From assembly GCA_001899085.1 (NCBI GenBank), contig MKVB01000002.1, positions 462,054-526,053 of the forward strand: a stretch of 64,000 bases of DNA, read 5' to 3'. Positions 46,001-54,184 of the stretch are shown here, in pieces (positions within the stretch are counted from its first letter, which is position 1; each line of letters begins with the position of its first letter). The stretch comes from Devosia sp. 66-14 (GTDB lineage: Bacteria; Pseudomonadota; Alphaproteobacteria; Rhizobiales; Devosiaceae). The notes beneath the pieces are model-generated. The model ran no database searches, was not told the DNA's origin, and worked only from the letters and a program-made list of their open reading frames with translations. Made by a program: the position numbers and the translations under genes.

Positions 46001-48580
46001 GCCTATCGCAAGGGCGAAACGGCCAACCTGAAGCTCGATCCGCAGTTCGCCGGCACCGCTTTGGTGATGGTGGTCGACGACCGCATCATCGACATGAAGG
46101 CGGTCGAAGTGCCGGAAGGCGGCACCACCGTGCCGCTCGAAGTCACCGATGACTGGGGCCCCGGCGCCTATGTGACGGCGATGCTCTATCGCCCGGCCAG
46201 CGCCGCAGCCAAGCGGATGCCGGCGCGCGCGCTCGGCCTCGCTTTCGCCGATGTCGAGCCGGGCGACCTGAAGCTCGACCTGAGCCTCGATGCGCCCAAG
46301 GAAGCGCTGCCGCGCCAGGCTTTCACCACCACGGTGAAGCTTGCCAACGTCAAGCCGGGTGACAAGGCCTACGTCGCGGTTGCGGCAGTGGACCTCGGCA
46401 TCCTCAACCTCACCAAGTTCCAGGTGCCGGATCCGGATGGCTGGTTCTTCGGGCAGCGCCAGCTCGGCGTCGAGGTGCGCGACCTCTATGGCCAGCTGAT
46501 CGACCCGATGCAGGGCACGCCCGGCGCGTTCCGCACCGGTGGCGACGAGGGCGCCTCGCGCTTCGGCACGCCGCCGGCGACCACCGTGCTGGTGGCGCTG
46601 CACTCGGGCATCGTCGAAGTGGGTGCCGACGGCACCGCGACGATCAGCTTCGACATGCCGGATTTCAACGGCACGGTGCGGCTGATGGCGATGGCGTGGA
46701 GCGCCGGCGCCGTGGGCCATGGCTCCGCCGACGTGATCGTGCGCGATCCGGTGGTGGTGAACCTGAGCCCGCCGCGCTTCCTGCGTCTCGACGATACGTC
46801 GCGGCTCCTGGTCGAGGTCAACAACGTCGCCGGCCAGCCGGGCACCTACAAGGTGGCGCTCGAAACCGGCACCGGGCTCTCGACCGATGCGGCCGAGACG
46901 TCGGTCGACCTGCCGACGGGCGAGCGCACGGCGCTCAACCTCAGCCTCACCGGCACGGCGATCGGCGATCAGACGCTCAAGGTGATCGTCACTGCGCCCG
47001 ATGGCACGACGCAGACCAAGGAGCTGACGCTCGGGGTCCGCGCCGCCAGCGCACCGGTGACCACCAGCCAGCTGATCCCGCTGGAAGTGGGCGCCAAGCA
47101 GACGCTCGACAAGAGCTTCTTCGCCGACATGGTGCCGCATACCGGGGAGCTGACGCTCGCAGTGGGCCCGATTGCCCGCCTCGACGTGCCGGGCCTGTTG
47201 ATGCAGCTCGATCGCTACCCCTATGGCTGCGCCGAGCAGACCTCGAGCCGGGCCCTGCCGCTGCTCTATCTCAACGAAGTCGCCTCGATGATCGGCCTGG
47301 GCGACGACGCGGCGATCACCCAGCGGGTCAAGGACGCGATCAAGAACCTGCTCGCCAAGCAGACCTCCAGCGGCGGTTTCGGCCTCTGGGGACCGTATGA
47401 CGGCACCGACCTGTGGCTCGACTCCTACGTCACCGAGTTCCTGCTCCGCGCCAAGGCGGAAGGCTACGACGTGCCGGAGCTGGCGATGACCCGGGCGCTC
47501 GACAACCTCGGCAACCAGGTGTCTTACGCCACCGACTTCACTGTCGGCGGCGAGGACGTGGCCTTCGCGCTCTACGACCTGGCGCGCGCCGGCCGGGCCG
47601 CCATCGGCGACCTGCGCTACTATCTCGAGGCGCGCCTCAGCGCCTTCGGCTCGCCCCTCGCCAAGGCCCAGCTCGGCGCCGCGCTCGCCCTTTATGGCGA
47701 CCGGACCCGTGCGGCCACCGCCTTCCAGGCGGCGGTCGAGGACCTTCAGGCACGCGAGGATCGGGCCAAGTACCGTAACGACTATGGCAGCCAGCTGCGC
47801 GATACGGCCGGAGTGCTCGCACTCGCCGCCGAGTTCACGCCGTCGGGTGTCGATATCGGGGCGCTGACGACCAAGCTCGCAACGCTGCGCGACCAGGCCC
47901 GCTGGACCTCCACCCAGGAGGATGCGTGGACCCTCGTGGCTGCCTCGGCGCTGGCCCGCGAGGCCGGCGATGGTTCGGTGACGATCGATGGCGACCCGCT
48001 CAAGGGCACCGTCTATCGCCGCTACGACCAGGAGGCGTTCGACAGCCAGCCGGTGGAGATCGTCAATAACGGCAACCGTCCGACCGAGATGAAGGTGACG
48101 GTCACCGCCATTCCGGCGACCCCGCCGGCGGCGAGCTCGAACGGCTTCACCATCCAGCGGGATTACCACCTGCCCAATGGCGAAGTGGCCGACCTCAGCA
48201 ACATCCACCAGAACGATCGCTTCGTGGTGGTGCTGACGACGCAGCCGACGCAGCTGGGCTCGGGCCAGTATGTGGTGGCCGATCCGCTGCCGGCCGGGTT
48301 CGAGATCGAGAACCCCGACCTGCTGCAGGGCTCGGGCGTCGCCGATCTCAGCTGGCTCACCGTCGATACGCCGGCGCATGTGGAATCGCGCACCGACCAG
48401 TTCGTCGCCGCGTTCCGCTTCACCTCGGCCGCCAGCAGCGTCACCACCGCCTATATGGTGCGTGCCGTCTCGCCGGGCCGCTTCGTGATGCCGGGCGCCA
48501 CGGTCGAGGACATGTATCGGCCGGAGCTGCGCGCCAATACCGACGCGGGCCAGATCGAGGTCGGCACGACCGGGCCATGA
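43097..48580 (+). CDS. Bacterial alpha-2-macroglobulin with PAN/Apple domain
   Basis: 1827 residues from the ATG at 43097; the TTG at 43091 is less likely. Signal peptide of about 24 residues (FRSIWWLVVAGTLALSPAHA-A) without a lipobox Cys. Residues 26-95 are a PAN/Apple-like module with paired cysteines (DACSAACTDDKICRAFTYN, WCFLKG). Macroglobulin beta domains follow, including RGVYRPGETVFLTAILRD (MG2-type). The thioester motif GCAEQTSSR lies near residue 1377 in an alpha/alpha-barrel thioester domain, so the protein should covalently trap attacking proteases. The C-terminus is the receptor-like MG10 domain. It overlaps pbpC by 4 bp; the YfhM-PbpC pairing is widespread and links protease defence with wall repair in the periplasm. 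Confidence 0.95.
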   Translation: MQRLFRSIWWLVVAGTLALSPAHAADRNITLLPGTDLPGFDYSVLKDVGVDACSAACTDDKICRAFTYNEKAKWCFLKGDVGPETAFKGATSGRVDFTPPLAETVEARLSELPFPAQDLVDSARYMATSLPQTDPPPPEVSYADLVAAGDAAAAQSNPSAAMVSYRQALAINKNDPSVWLKLAREGEARMVIEAAAGNGVYDLAVNSSYAAMNALMLSETVAERADALGALALSLSRREMWRETIATYRASLALVDDATREAALEKAVAEHGFRVTSNQVDAEAANPRICAVFSDSLPSGNTDLSSYVVVDNAPTVAVEAEQSQICITGVEHGRRYHIKLRAGLPSANGEELRSDVELDLYVPDRAPFVGFANNAYVMPAGLGGGLPITSVNAKTADVVIYRIGDRSIATAVRQGIFQRTLDGYSAEDIASSTGEKTWEGQVDLAQGAPNAMTVTAIPVAEVIKDLQPGAYVVTAKVNGVQQEYWKEVATQWFIVTDLGLTTVSGDDGVHAFVRSLTSAQPVANAKVRLVAVNNEILGEATTDAQGRADFAPGLSRGEGGRAPQLITTETDGGDYAFLDVSKAAFDLTDRGVEGRPSPGPLDLFATTERGVYRPGETVFLTAILRDVHAKAVTDLPLTLEVQRPDGVISSTELVNDAGAGGYFSAVTLDPEAMRGSWTMRLYADPKAEALSTVGFLVEDFEPERLAFEISAVDGPIATDAVTPVEVTAKYLYGATAPDLAVEADAVLRPVASLPAYPGYTFGRLDDTFETSREPLGVVGTTDESGNVTAEVTVSAPQATTRPLEAQLILRLVDSNGRAIERSLTRPVLADVTRIGVKPRFGDASGLAEGSEASFDVIAVAPDGATVDEAGLEWSLSRVETTYQWYRNSGTWKWEAVTTTREVANGTVDAQASGPVAIGAAVSWGQYRLEISSSGEGATSTSYEFYAGYYYPEAGSDTPDTLSVALDKPAYRKGETANLKLDPQFAGTALVMVVDDRIIDMKAVEVPEGGTTVPLEVTDDWGPGAYVTAMLYRPASAAAKRMPARALGLAFADVEPGDLKLDLSLDAPKEALPRQAFTTTVKLANVKPGDKAYVAVAAVDLGILNLTKFQVPDPDGWFFGQRQLGVEVRDLYGQLIDPMQGTPGAFRTGGDEGASRFGTPPATTVLVALHSGIVEVGADGTATISFDMPDFNGTVRLMAMAWSAGAVGHGSADVIVRDPVVVNLSPPRFLRLDDTSRLLVEVNNVAGQPGTYKVALETGTGLSTDAAETSVDLPTGERTALNLSLTGTAIGDQTLKVIVTAPDGTTQTKELTLGVRAASAPVTTSQLIPLEVGAKQTLDKSFFADMVPHTGELTLAVGPIARLDVPGLLMQLDRYPYGCAEQTSSRALPLLYLNEVASMIGLGDDAAITQRVKDAIKNLLAKQTSSGGFGLWGPYDGTDLWLDSYVTEFLLRAKAEGYDVPELAMTRALDNLGNQVSYATDFTVGGEDVAFALYDLARAGRAAIGDLRYYLEARLSAFGSPLAKAQLGAALALYGDRTRAATAFQAAVEDLQAREDRAKYRNDYGSQLRDTAGVLALAAEFTPSGVDIGALTTKLATLRDQARWTSTQEDAWTLVAASALAREAGDGSVTIDGDPLKGTVYRRYDQEAFDSQPVEIVNNGNRPTEMKVTVTAIPATPPAASSNGFTIQRDYHLPNGEVADLSNIHQNDRFVVVLTTQPTQLGSGQYVVADPLPAGFEIENPDLLQGSGVADLSWLTVDTPAHVESRTDQFVAAFRFTSAASSVTTAYMVRAVSPGRFVMPGATVEDMYRPELRANTDAGQIEVGTTGP

Positions 48581-50703
48581 GCACGGCGGCACATAAACCC
48601 GAGCCCCGGCGCCGACGCGCGCCGGGGCTCTTTACTGCGACGCTGATCGTGCTGGCCGGCGTGGCGCTGGTCGGCAGCCAGTATGGGTTGGCCGTGCTGC
48701 GCGACATCCGCGCCACGCTGCCGCCCACCCCGGTGGTCTCGGCGGTGCCGGTCTCGACCGCGGTGGTCGACAAGGCCGGCCTGCTGCTCAGGCCCTTCAC
48801 CACGGCCAATGGACGCTGGCGCCTGCCGGTGACCATTGCCGAGGTCGACCGACGCTTCATCGACATGCTGCTGGCCTATGAGGACCAGCATTTCAACGAA
48901 CACCAGGGCATCGACTGGCCCTCGATGCTGCGCGCCGCAGTGCAATATGCCGGGGCAGGGCGGATCGTTTCGGGCGGCTCCACCCTCACCATGCAGGTGG
49001 CGCGGCTGATCGGCGGCGAGCCGACCCGCAACATTGCCGGCAAGCTCCGCCAGATGGTGCATGCCGACATGCTGGAGCGCTCGCTCAGCAAGGACGACAT
49101 CCTCACGCTCTACCTGACGCTGGCGCCTTACGGCGGCAATATCGAGGGCATTCGTGCGGCGAGCCTCGCCTATTTCGGCAAGGAGCCGGGGCGGCTCACC
49201 ACGGCGGAATGCGCGCTGCTGGTGGCGCTGCCGCAATCGCCGGAAGCCCGTCGGCCGGACCGCGACGTCGAGGTAGCGCGGGCGGCGCGCAACCTGGTGC
49301 TCGACCGCATGGTCGGCGCCCGGGTGATCAGCGCCGAAGAGGCGGAAGCGGCCAAGCTCGAACCGATGCCCAAGGCGCGGCGCGAGTTCCCGATGTTCGC
49401 GGCGCATCTCGCCGAGGCGGCGGTCAAGGCGCACCCCAATGCGCGGCGGGTCGAACTCACCATCGACAGGACGCTGCAAGGCAAGCTCGAGCGGCTGGGC
49501 GCTGACCGGGCGGCGCAACTGGGCTCAAAACTCTCTGTGGCGATCGTCGTCGCCGACCAGCAGACCGGCAATATCCTCGCTTCGGTCGGCTCGGCCGGTT
49601 TGTTCAACACCGAGAGCGCCGGCTATGTCGATATGACCGAGGCGGTGCGTTCGCCCGGCTCGACGCTCAAACCGCTGATTTACGGGCTGGCGTTCGAGCT
49701 CGGGCTCGCCCATCCCGAAAGCCTGATCGAGGACCGGCCGACGGCGTTCAACGGCTATGTGCCGGTCAATTTCGACGGCTTCAACCGTGGCACGGTGTCG
49801 ATCCGGCAGGCGCTGACCGAGTCGCTGAATATCCCCGCCGTGGTGGTGCTCGACGCGGTCGGCCCGGCGCGGCTGGTGGCGCGGATCAAGCGGGCGCATG
49901 CGGCGGCGCGGCTGCCGGCCGATACGGCCCCGAGCCTCGCGGTAGGGCTCGGCGGGGTCGGCGTGACGCTGCGCGACCTGGTGTCGATCTATGCCGCGAT
50001 CGGCCGGGGCGGCACGCCCGTGGTGCTGCGTGACGGGGTGAAGCCGGTGGTCGAGGAAACCGAGACGCCGGCGCCGGTGCTCGACCCGATCGCCGCCTGG
50101 TATGTCGCCAATATCCTCGCCGACGTGCCGCCGCCGCTCAACGGTTCGGCCGGGCGCATCGCCTACAAGACCGGCACCTCCTATGGCTATCGTGATGCCT
50201 GGGCCATCGGCTTTGACGGCAAGACCGTGATCGGGGTGTGGGTCGGCCGGCCCGACAACTCGCAGATCCCCGGCATTACCGGCATCCGCTCGGCGGCGCC
50301 GATCCTGTTCGAGGCCTTCGACCGGCTGGCCGAAAAGACCGTGCCGCTGCGCGATGCGCCGCCGGGGACGATCTTTGCCTCCAACTCCGAACTGCCGCTG
50401 CCGCTGCGGCGCTTCCGCCACCCCGACGAGCAGAAGGTGAAGCGCGATGCGGCGCCGCAGATCGCCTATCCGGCCGATGGCGTCGACGTCGACCTGGGGC
50501 TCGCCTCGGGCAACGAGGCGCCGCTGATCGTCAAGGTGCGCAACGGCGTGCCGCCGTTCACCTTCTTTGCCAATGGCGCCCCGTTCGGGCGTTCGGCGTT
50601 TGCCCGCCAGAACAGCTGGCGGCCGGATGGGCCGGGGTTCGTGACGCTGTCGGTGGTGGACGCCGAGGGACGCTCGGACTCGGTGAAGGTGTTTCTGGAT
50701 TAG
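48577..50703 (+). CDS. pbpC: Penicillin-binding protein 1C
   Basis: 708 residues. One membrane anchor at about residues 18-42. Glycosyltransferase 51 domain with YEDQHFNEHQGIDW and GGSTLTMQVARLI. Transpeptidase motifs: STLK with Ser near residue 362, SLN in ALTESLNIP, and KTGT near residue 531. The last 100 residues match the BiPBP_C domain of PBP1C proteins. A periplasmic bifunctional peptidoglycan synthase, translated with the macroglobulin by ATGA overlap. Confidence 0.96.
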   Translation: MSTAAHKPEPRRRRAPGLFTATLIVLAGVALVGSQYGLAVLRDIRATLPPTPVVSAVPVSTAVVDKAGLLLRPFTTANGRWRLPVTIAEVDRRFIDMLLAYEDQHFNEHQGIDWPSMLRAAVQYAGAGRIVSGGSTLTMQVARLIGGEPTRNIAGKLRQMVHADMLERSLSKDDILTLYLTLAPYGGNIEGIRAASLAYFGKEPGRLTTAECALLVALPQSPEARRPDRDVEVARAARNLVLDRMVGARVISAEEAEAAKLEPMPKARREFPMFAAHLAEAAVKAHPNARRVELTIDRTLQGKLERLGADRAAQLGSKLSVAIVVADQQTGNILASVGSAGLFNTESAGYVDMTEAVRSPGSTLKPLIYGLAFELGLAHPESLIEDRPTAFNGYVPVNFDGFNRGTVSIRQALTESLNIPAVVVLDAVGPARLVARIKRAHAAARLPADTAPSLAVGLGGVGVTLRDLVSIYAAIGRGGTPVVLRDGVKPVVEETETPAPVLDPIAAWYVANILADVPPPLNGSAGRIAYKTGTSYGYRDAWAIGFDGKTVIGVWVGRPDNSQIPGITGIRSAAPILFEAFDRLAEKTVPLRDAPPGTIFASNSELPLPLRRFRHPDEQKVKRDAAPQIAYPADGVDVDLGLASGNEAPLIVKVRNGVPPFTFFANGAPFGRSAFARQNSWRPDGPGFVTLSVVDAEGRSDSVKVFLD

Positions 50704-50750
50704 GGCCAGGTGCTGACTGCGCTGTCGGTGTGCACGGGACGTGCAGTTGG

Positions 50751-50785
50751 CGCGCCCTCTCCCGCTTGCGGGGGAGGGCTATCGC
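50751..50785. repeat. Family A single arm
   Basis: CGCCCTCTCCCGCTTGCGGG with GGAGGG is the core of family A without its partner arm. It lies at the start of the 445-nt gap 50704-51148 after pbpC and precedes a family C element. Confidence 0.6.
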
Positions 50786-50810
50786 ATATGGAGCACCGAC
50801 AGTAGTTGGA

Positions 50811-50972
50811 GTGCCTTCTCCCCTTGTGGGAGAAGGTGGCCGAAGGCCGGATGAGGGGTTCTCTCCGCGTACTCCAGTCGCTCGTTGCTTACGCTCCGAG
50901 CGCGCTACACTTCGTTGCGCGGACCCCTCATCCGGCGCTGCGCGCCACCTTCTCCCACAAGGGGAGAAGGTA
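50811..50972. repeat. Long inverted repeat, family C, copy 2
   Basis: Left arm CCTTCTCCCCTTGTGGGAGA with AGGTGGCCGAAGGCCGGATG and AGGGGT; right arm ACCCCTCATCCGGCGCTGCG with CGCCACCTTCTCCCACAAGG and GGAGAAGG. The arms are about 45 nt. No gene is seen in the rest of the gap. Confidence 0.8.
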
Positions 50973-51100
50973 AGAGGGGACCGCCGCCCTGGCGCAACGG
51001 GACCCAACAACCTGCGATCGTCGTCAAATTAGATGAGACTCGGCGGCAACCGCTTCATCAAACGGGAAGGCGCCGCTGCGATGGTGCCCGGGCCTCACTA

Positions 51101-51133
51101 GAGCCGTCCGGTGGATGATCCGCCGGGCGGCTC
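51101..51133 (-). terminator. Hairpin after the sugar dehydrogenase gene
   Basis: GAGCCGTCCGG (51101-51111) pairs with CCGGGCGGCTC (51123-51133) at 10 of 11 positions. It lies 15 nt beyond the minus-strand stop at 51149. No clear T run follows, so it may stabilise the message end rather than terminate alone. Confidence 0.5.
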
Positions 51134-51148
51134 CATTCGTTCTGGGCC

Positions 51149-53011
51149 CTACTTGGCGATGGTCATCGCTTCGAGTTTGCCCACCTCTGCCGGCAGCTCG
51201 GCGTCGCCGGCCGGCAAGCCGTTGACCGAGAGGATGTAGGCGACGAGATCGGCATAGGTTTCGTCGCCCAACTCGCCCGGCCGCGACGGCGGCATGCGGT
51301 CATGCACGTGGGTGTAGAGCGCGGCGACGGTCTGGCCGACCCATTTGCCTTCGAAATACGGGCCGGCCAGCGGCGGGCCGTAATTGGCGCTGATCAGGTC
51401 CGGGCCGTGACAGGAGACGCAGTTGGCATCGTAGGCGGTTTTGCCGCGCGCCGCCTGCTCGGCGGTGAAGCTCGCCGGTGCGCCGGCCGGGGTAGCGGCT
51501 GCCGCGGTTTCCTCGGCAGCCGGGGCGGCCTCGCTGGTCGTTGCCGCAGCAGCGCCATCGCCTTCGCCGGTGTAGGTATAGACGAGGATGGCGCCAGGGT
51601 TCTGGAGGGTGGTGCCGGCGCCGCCGCTCATGGTGCCGACGAGGCCGCTGACATCGGTCGCCACGTACATGGTCTTCATGTCGGGGCTCAGCGCCATGTC
51701 ACGCAGCCGGTTCTCGGACTGGAAGTAGCGCTCGATCGGTCCGGCGGCGGATTTGCGGTCGGCGCTGAGCGGCACGCGGTAGATCGAGCCGCGCTTCAGC
51801 GTGGTGACGAGGAGCGAGTTCTCCCACCCGGGAATGCCCTCGCCCGCCTTGGGGAAGTAAGCCTGCATCGACGAGGTGGCGACGGTCGGCCAGCAGATGA
51901 AGTCGATGCCGCCACAGGCCGGGTCGGTGAAATCCCAGTCGCTGGGGACGGTGAACAGGGTCGCCAGCGGGTCGTGCTGCTGGTCCGGCCAGCTGGTCTC
52001 GTCCTCGACCGGCACCGACGGGTCGATGGTGATGTCGGAGAAGGTCAGCTGGGCGCAGGGCGTGGTGGCGAGGTCCCAGCGGGCCATCTGGTAGGCCTTG
52101 TCGTCCTTGAAGCCGACGACATGCGGCCAGCCGTAATTATCGCCGCCGACCAGTACGTTCACTTCGTCATCGGTCTTGGGACCCTGTTCGGACGCATAGA
52201 GCGTGCCGTCGGGCCCGAAGTCGATGCCCTGCATGTTGCGGTGGCCATAGGTGAAGACGTGGCTCTTCACGCCGCCGATCTCGGGGTTGTCGTCGGGGAT
52301 CGAACCGTCGAGGTTCAGCCGCAGCGACTTGCCCTGGTAGGCGACCCAGTTCTTGGCCGAGAGCTCATCGGCGGTCGGCAGGCGCTGCGCCTCGATCGGG
52401 ATGCACCAGTTGCCGAGCTGGCCCTTACCGCCATCGCCGATGGTGTAATAGAGCTTGCCGTCGGGGCCGAACTTCAGCCGGCCCGAATTGTGGTCGTTCT
52501 GGCCGGGCATGCCGGCGATGATCACCTGCGGATCGCTCAGCGTGCCGGACGCCTTGTCGTAGCTCAGGCGGACGATCTTGGCGAACAGGTTGGCATAGGG
52601 GCTGAACGGGTCCTTGACCCAGTCATGCTTGGGCAGCGACTTGTCCACGTAGGTATAGGCGGCATAGACGTAATCGTTGCCGGTATCCTTGAGCAGGCCG
52701 GGGTCGAGCGCCATGCCGAGCAGGCCATCCTGGCCGCCGGGGGCCGAGACCTCCTCGATATCGATCGCCACCTGCTTGGTGCCATCGGCCGGGTTGACGC
52801 GGGTGATCTTGCCGCCGACGCGTTCGGTGACCCACAGCCAGTCATCGGGTCCCCAGGTGATCTCCCACGGCCCCTCGAGCCCGTTGGTCAGCTCTTTCAT
52901 CTCGAACTGCTTGCTGCCGGTCACGGCAGTGTCCGGCGCGCCCTGCGCCAGGGCAGGGGCGGCAGCGCCGGCGATGAGCGCGGCGAGGGCGAACGTTGCG
53001 ACAAGTCTCAT
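51149..53011 (-). CDS. PQQ-type soluble sugar dehydrogenase fused to cytochrome c
   Basis: 620 residues from the ATG at 53011 (CGGAGGA upstream). Signal peptide of about 23 residues (MRLVATFALAALIAGAAAPA). Residues 35-480 are a six-bladed propeller of the GdhB/Asd family: LEGPWEITWGPDDWLWVTER, GQDGLLGMALDP, MPGQNDHNSGRLKFGPDGKL, YTIGDGG and FTYGHRNMQGIDFGPDG. An Ala/Thr/Glu-rich linker leads to a class I cytochrome c domain with CVSCHGP near residue 532 and Met in DRMPPSRPGE as likely axial ligand. It should oxidise an aldose in the periplasm and pass electrons within the same chain to the respiratory chain. Confidence 0.92.
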   Translation of the reverse strand: MRLVATFALAALIAGAAAPALAQGAPDTAVTGSKQFEMKELTNGLEGPWEITWGPDDWLWVTERVGGKITRVNPADGTKQVAIDIEEVSAPGGQDGLLGMALDPGLLKDTGNDYVYAAYTYVDKSLPKHDWVKDPFSPYANLFAKIVRLSYDKASGTLSDPQVIIAGMPGQNDHNSGRLKFGPDGKLYYTIGDGGKGQLGNWCIPIEAQRLPTADELSAKNWVAYQGKSLRLNLDGSIPDDNPEIGGVKSHVFTYGHRNMQGIDFGPDGTLYASEQGPKTDDEVNVLVGGDNYGWPHVVGFKDDKAYQMARWDLATTPCAQLTFSDITIDPSVPVEDETSWPDQQHDPLATLFTVPSDWDFTDPACGGIDFICWPTVATSSMQAYFPKAGEGIPGWENSLLVTTLKRGSIYRVPLSADRKSAAGPIERYFQSENRLRDMALSPDMKTMYVATDVSGLVGTMSGGAGTTLQNPGAILVYTYTGEGDGAAAATTSEAAPAAEETAAAATPAGAPASFTAEQAARGKTAYDANCVSCHGPDLISANYGPPLAGPYFEGKWVGQTVAALYTHVHDRMPPSRPGELGDETYADLVAYILSVNGLPAGDAELPAEVGKLEAMTIAK

Positions 53012-53190
53012 GGCGTTCCTCCGAGGAATGGACGTGGTGTTGGCAGATCGTAGCGACAGCATCGTGCTGTGGGCGTTAGCCCGCGAAGACGGGTCGTGGT
53101 GGGCGGTTATCGAAAACTAACCCGCCGCGATCACCCCAGCTTCGGTCCGCTTGGCCAGGCTGCAGTCCTACCAGGCCGCCGCCCCACCGA

Positions 53191-53270
53191 TGTCATCCCT
53201 GCGAAAGCAGGGACCCATGCATCAGCTAGCGCGGGCGGCGCGTTGGGTCCCTGCTTTCGCAGGGATGACA
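53191..53270. repeat. Long inverted repeat, family D, copy 2
   Basis: TGTCATCCCTGCGAAAGCAG with GGACCC on the left and GGGTCCCTGCTTTCGCAGGG with ATGACA on the right. It is a near copy of 31216-31301. It lies in the 330-nt gap 53012-53341, which otherwise shows only the upstream region of the dehydrogenase gene. Confidence 0.8.
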
Positions 53271-53341
53271 GCCCGTGGGTGGGCGGCCTGGGGAGATCAC
53301 GACCCGCGTATTGATCCCACCTGTGAGCTGCCCTGTACCCC

Positions 53342-54172
53342 TTACTGTTGGTCGTGCTTCCAGCCGAGGATGCGCTCGGCCTTGGACGAGTTGAAGAACG
53401 CCTTGCGACCGCTGAGGTCGCCCTTGATCGGGATACCGGGGAAGTATTTGGCGGCGGCTTCGAGGCTGGGCGTGTCGAGCGTGGTGTCGGGCGCCACGAT
53501 GTAGAATGCCTCGTGCCCCTTGAACTTGCCTTCGAGGCTCAACAGGCACGCCCGGGCCGCTGCATCGAAGCGGGTATAGGCGAAGAGGTGCTTTTTGGGC
53601 GAGGGCGAGTCCGGGGTGAAGTTGCGGGCCGCGAGTTCCCGCTCCGGCACCACCCAGTGGAAGCGCATCGAGGCAATGGAGATGTTCTCCCAGCGGCGCG
53701 CGAAGGCATCGGCCTGCGCCTCGCAGATCCATTTCGAAAGGCTGTAGGGCTCCTCGGAATAGTTGGCGTGCTCCTCGTCGATCGGCAGGTAGTCGTAATG
53801 CGGATCGCGGCTGTAGGAGTGGCCGATGGCGTTGACGCTCGAGGCCTGGCAGATGCGCATGATGCCGTTCTCGACGGCCGCCTGCAGGGCGTTGTAGCTG
53901 CCCACCACATTGTTGTTGTGGACCACGTGATCGGGGTGCCGGCCCGGCGAGGGGATGGCGGCCATGTGGATCAACGCGTCGCAGCCGGCAAAGGCGGCGA
54001 CGAGCTTTTCATATTCATCCATGTCGGCCTGGATGAAATGCAGGTCCCTGGTTTCCTCGGTCTCGGGGGCCGCGACGCGGTCGATGCAGACCAGGTCGTG
54101 GCCTTGCTTGCGCGCCTCGGTGATGATGGCGCGGCCGACGCCGCCGGATGAACCGGTCAGTGCGATCTTCAT
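53342..54172 (-). CDS. NAD-dependent epimerase/dehydratase-family protein, uronate-dehydrogenase-like
   Basis: 276 residues. Rossmann loop TGSSGGVGRAI, acidic CIDRVAAPE after beta-2 (NAD-type), HMAAIPSP, catalytic Ser in QASSVNAIG and YxxxK as YSLSKWICE. RFHWVVPERE and the C-terminal NSSKAERILGWK are shared with uronate dehydrogenase and related sugar oxidoreductases. With mannonate dehydratase next door it probably handles hexuronate or a derived sugar acid, but the exact reaction is not fixed by sequence. Confidence 0.85.
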   Translation of the reverse strand: MKIALTGSSGGVGRAIITEARKQGHDLVCIDRVAAPETEETRDLHFIQADMDEYEKLVAAFAGCDALIHMAAIPSPGRHPDHVVHNNNVVGSYNALQAAVENGIMRICQASSVNAIGHSYSRDPHYDYLPIDEEHANYSEEPYSLSKWICEAQADAFARRWENISIASMRFHWVVPERELAARNFTPDSPSPKKHLFAYTRFDAAARACLLSLEGKFKGHEAFYIVAPDTTLDTPSLEAAAKYFPGIPIKGDLSGRKAFFNSSKAERILGWKHDQQ

Positions 54173-54184
54173 TTTTGACGTGCC

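Noticed and set aside
43055-48592. An 1845-codon open frame antisense to the macroglobulin gene
   Set aside because: High-GC codon bias keeps the complementary frame open. The antisense product is a low-complexity Arg/His/Gly-rich string without domains, while the sense frame has a signal peptide and the thioester motif.
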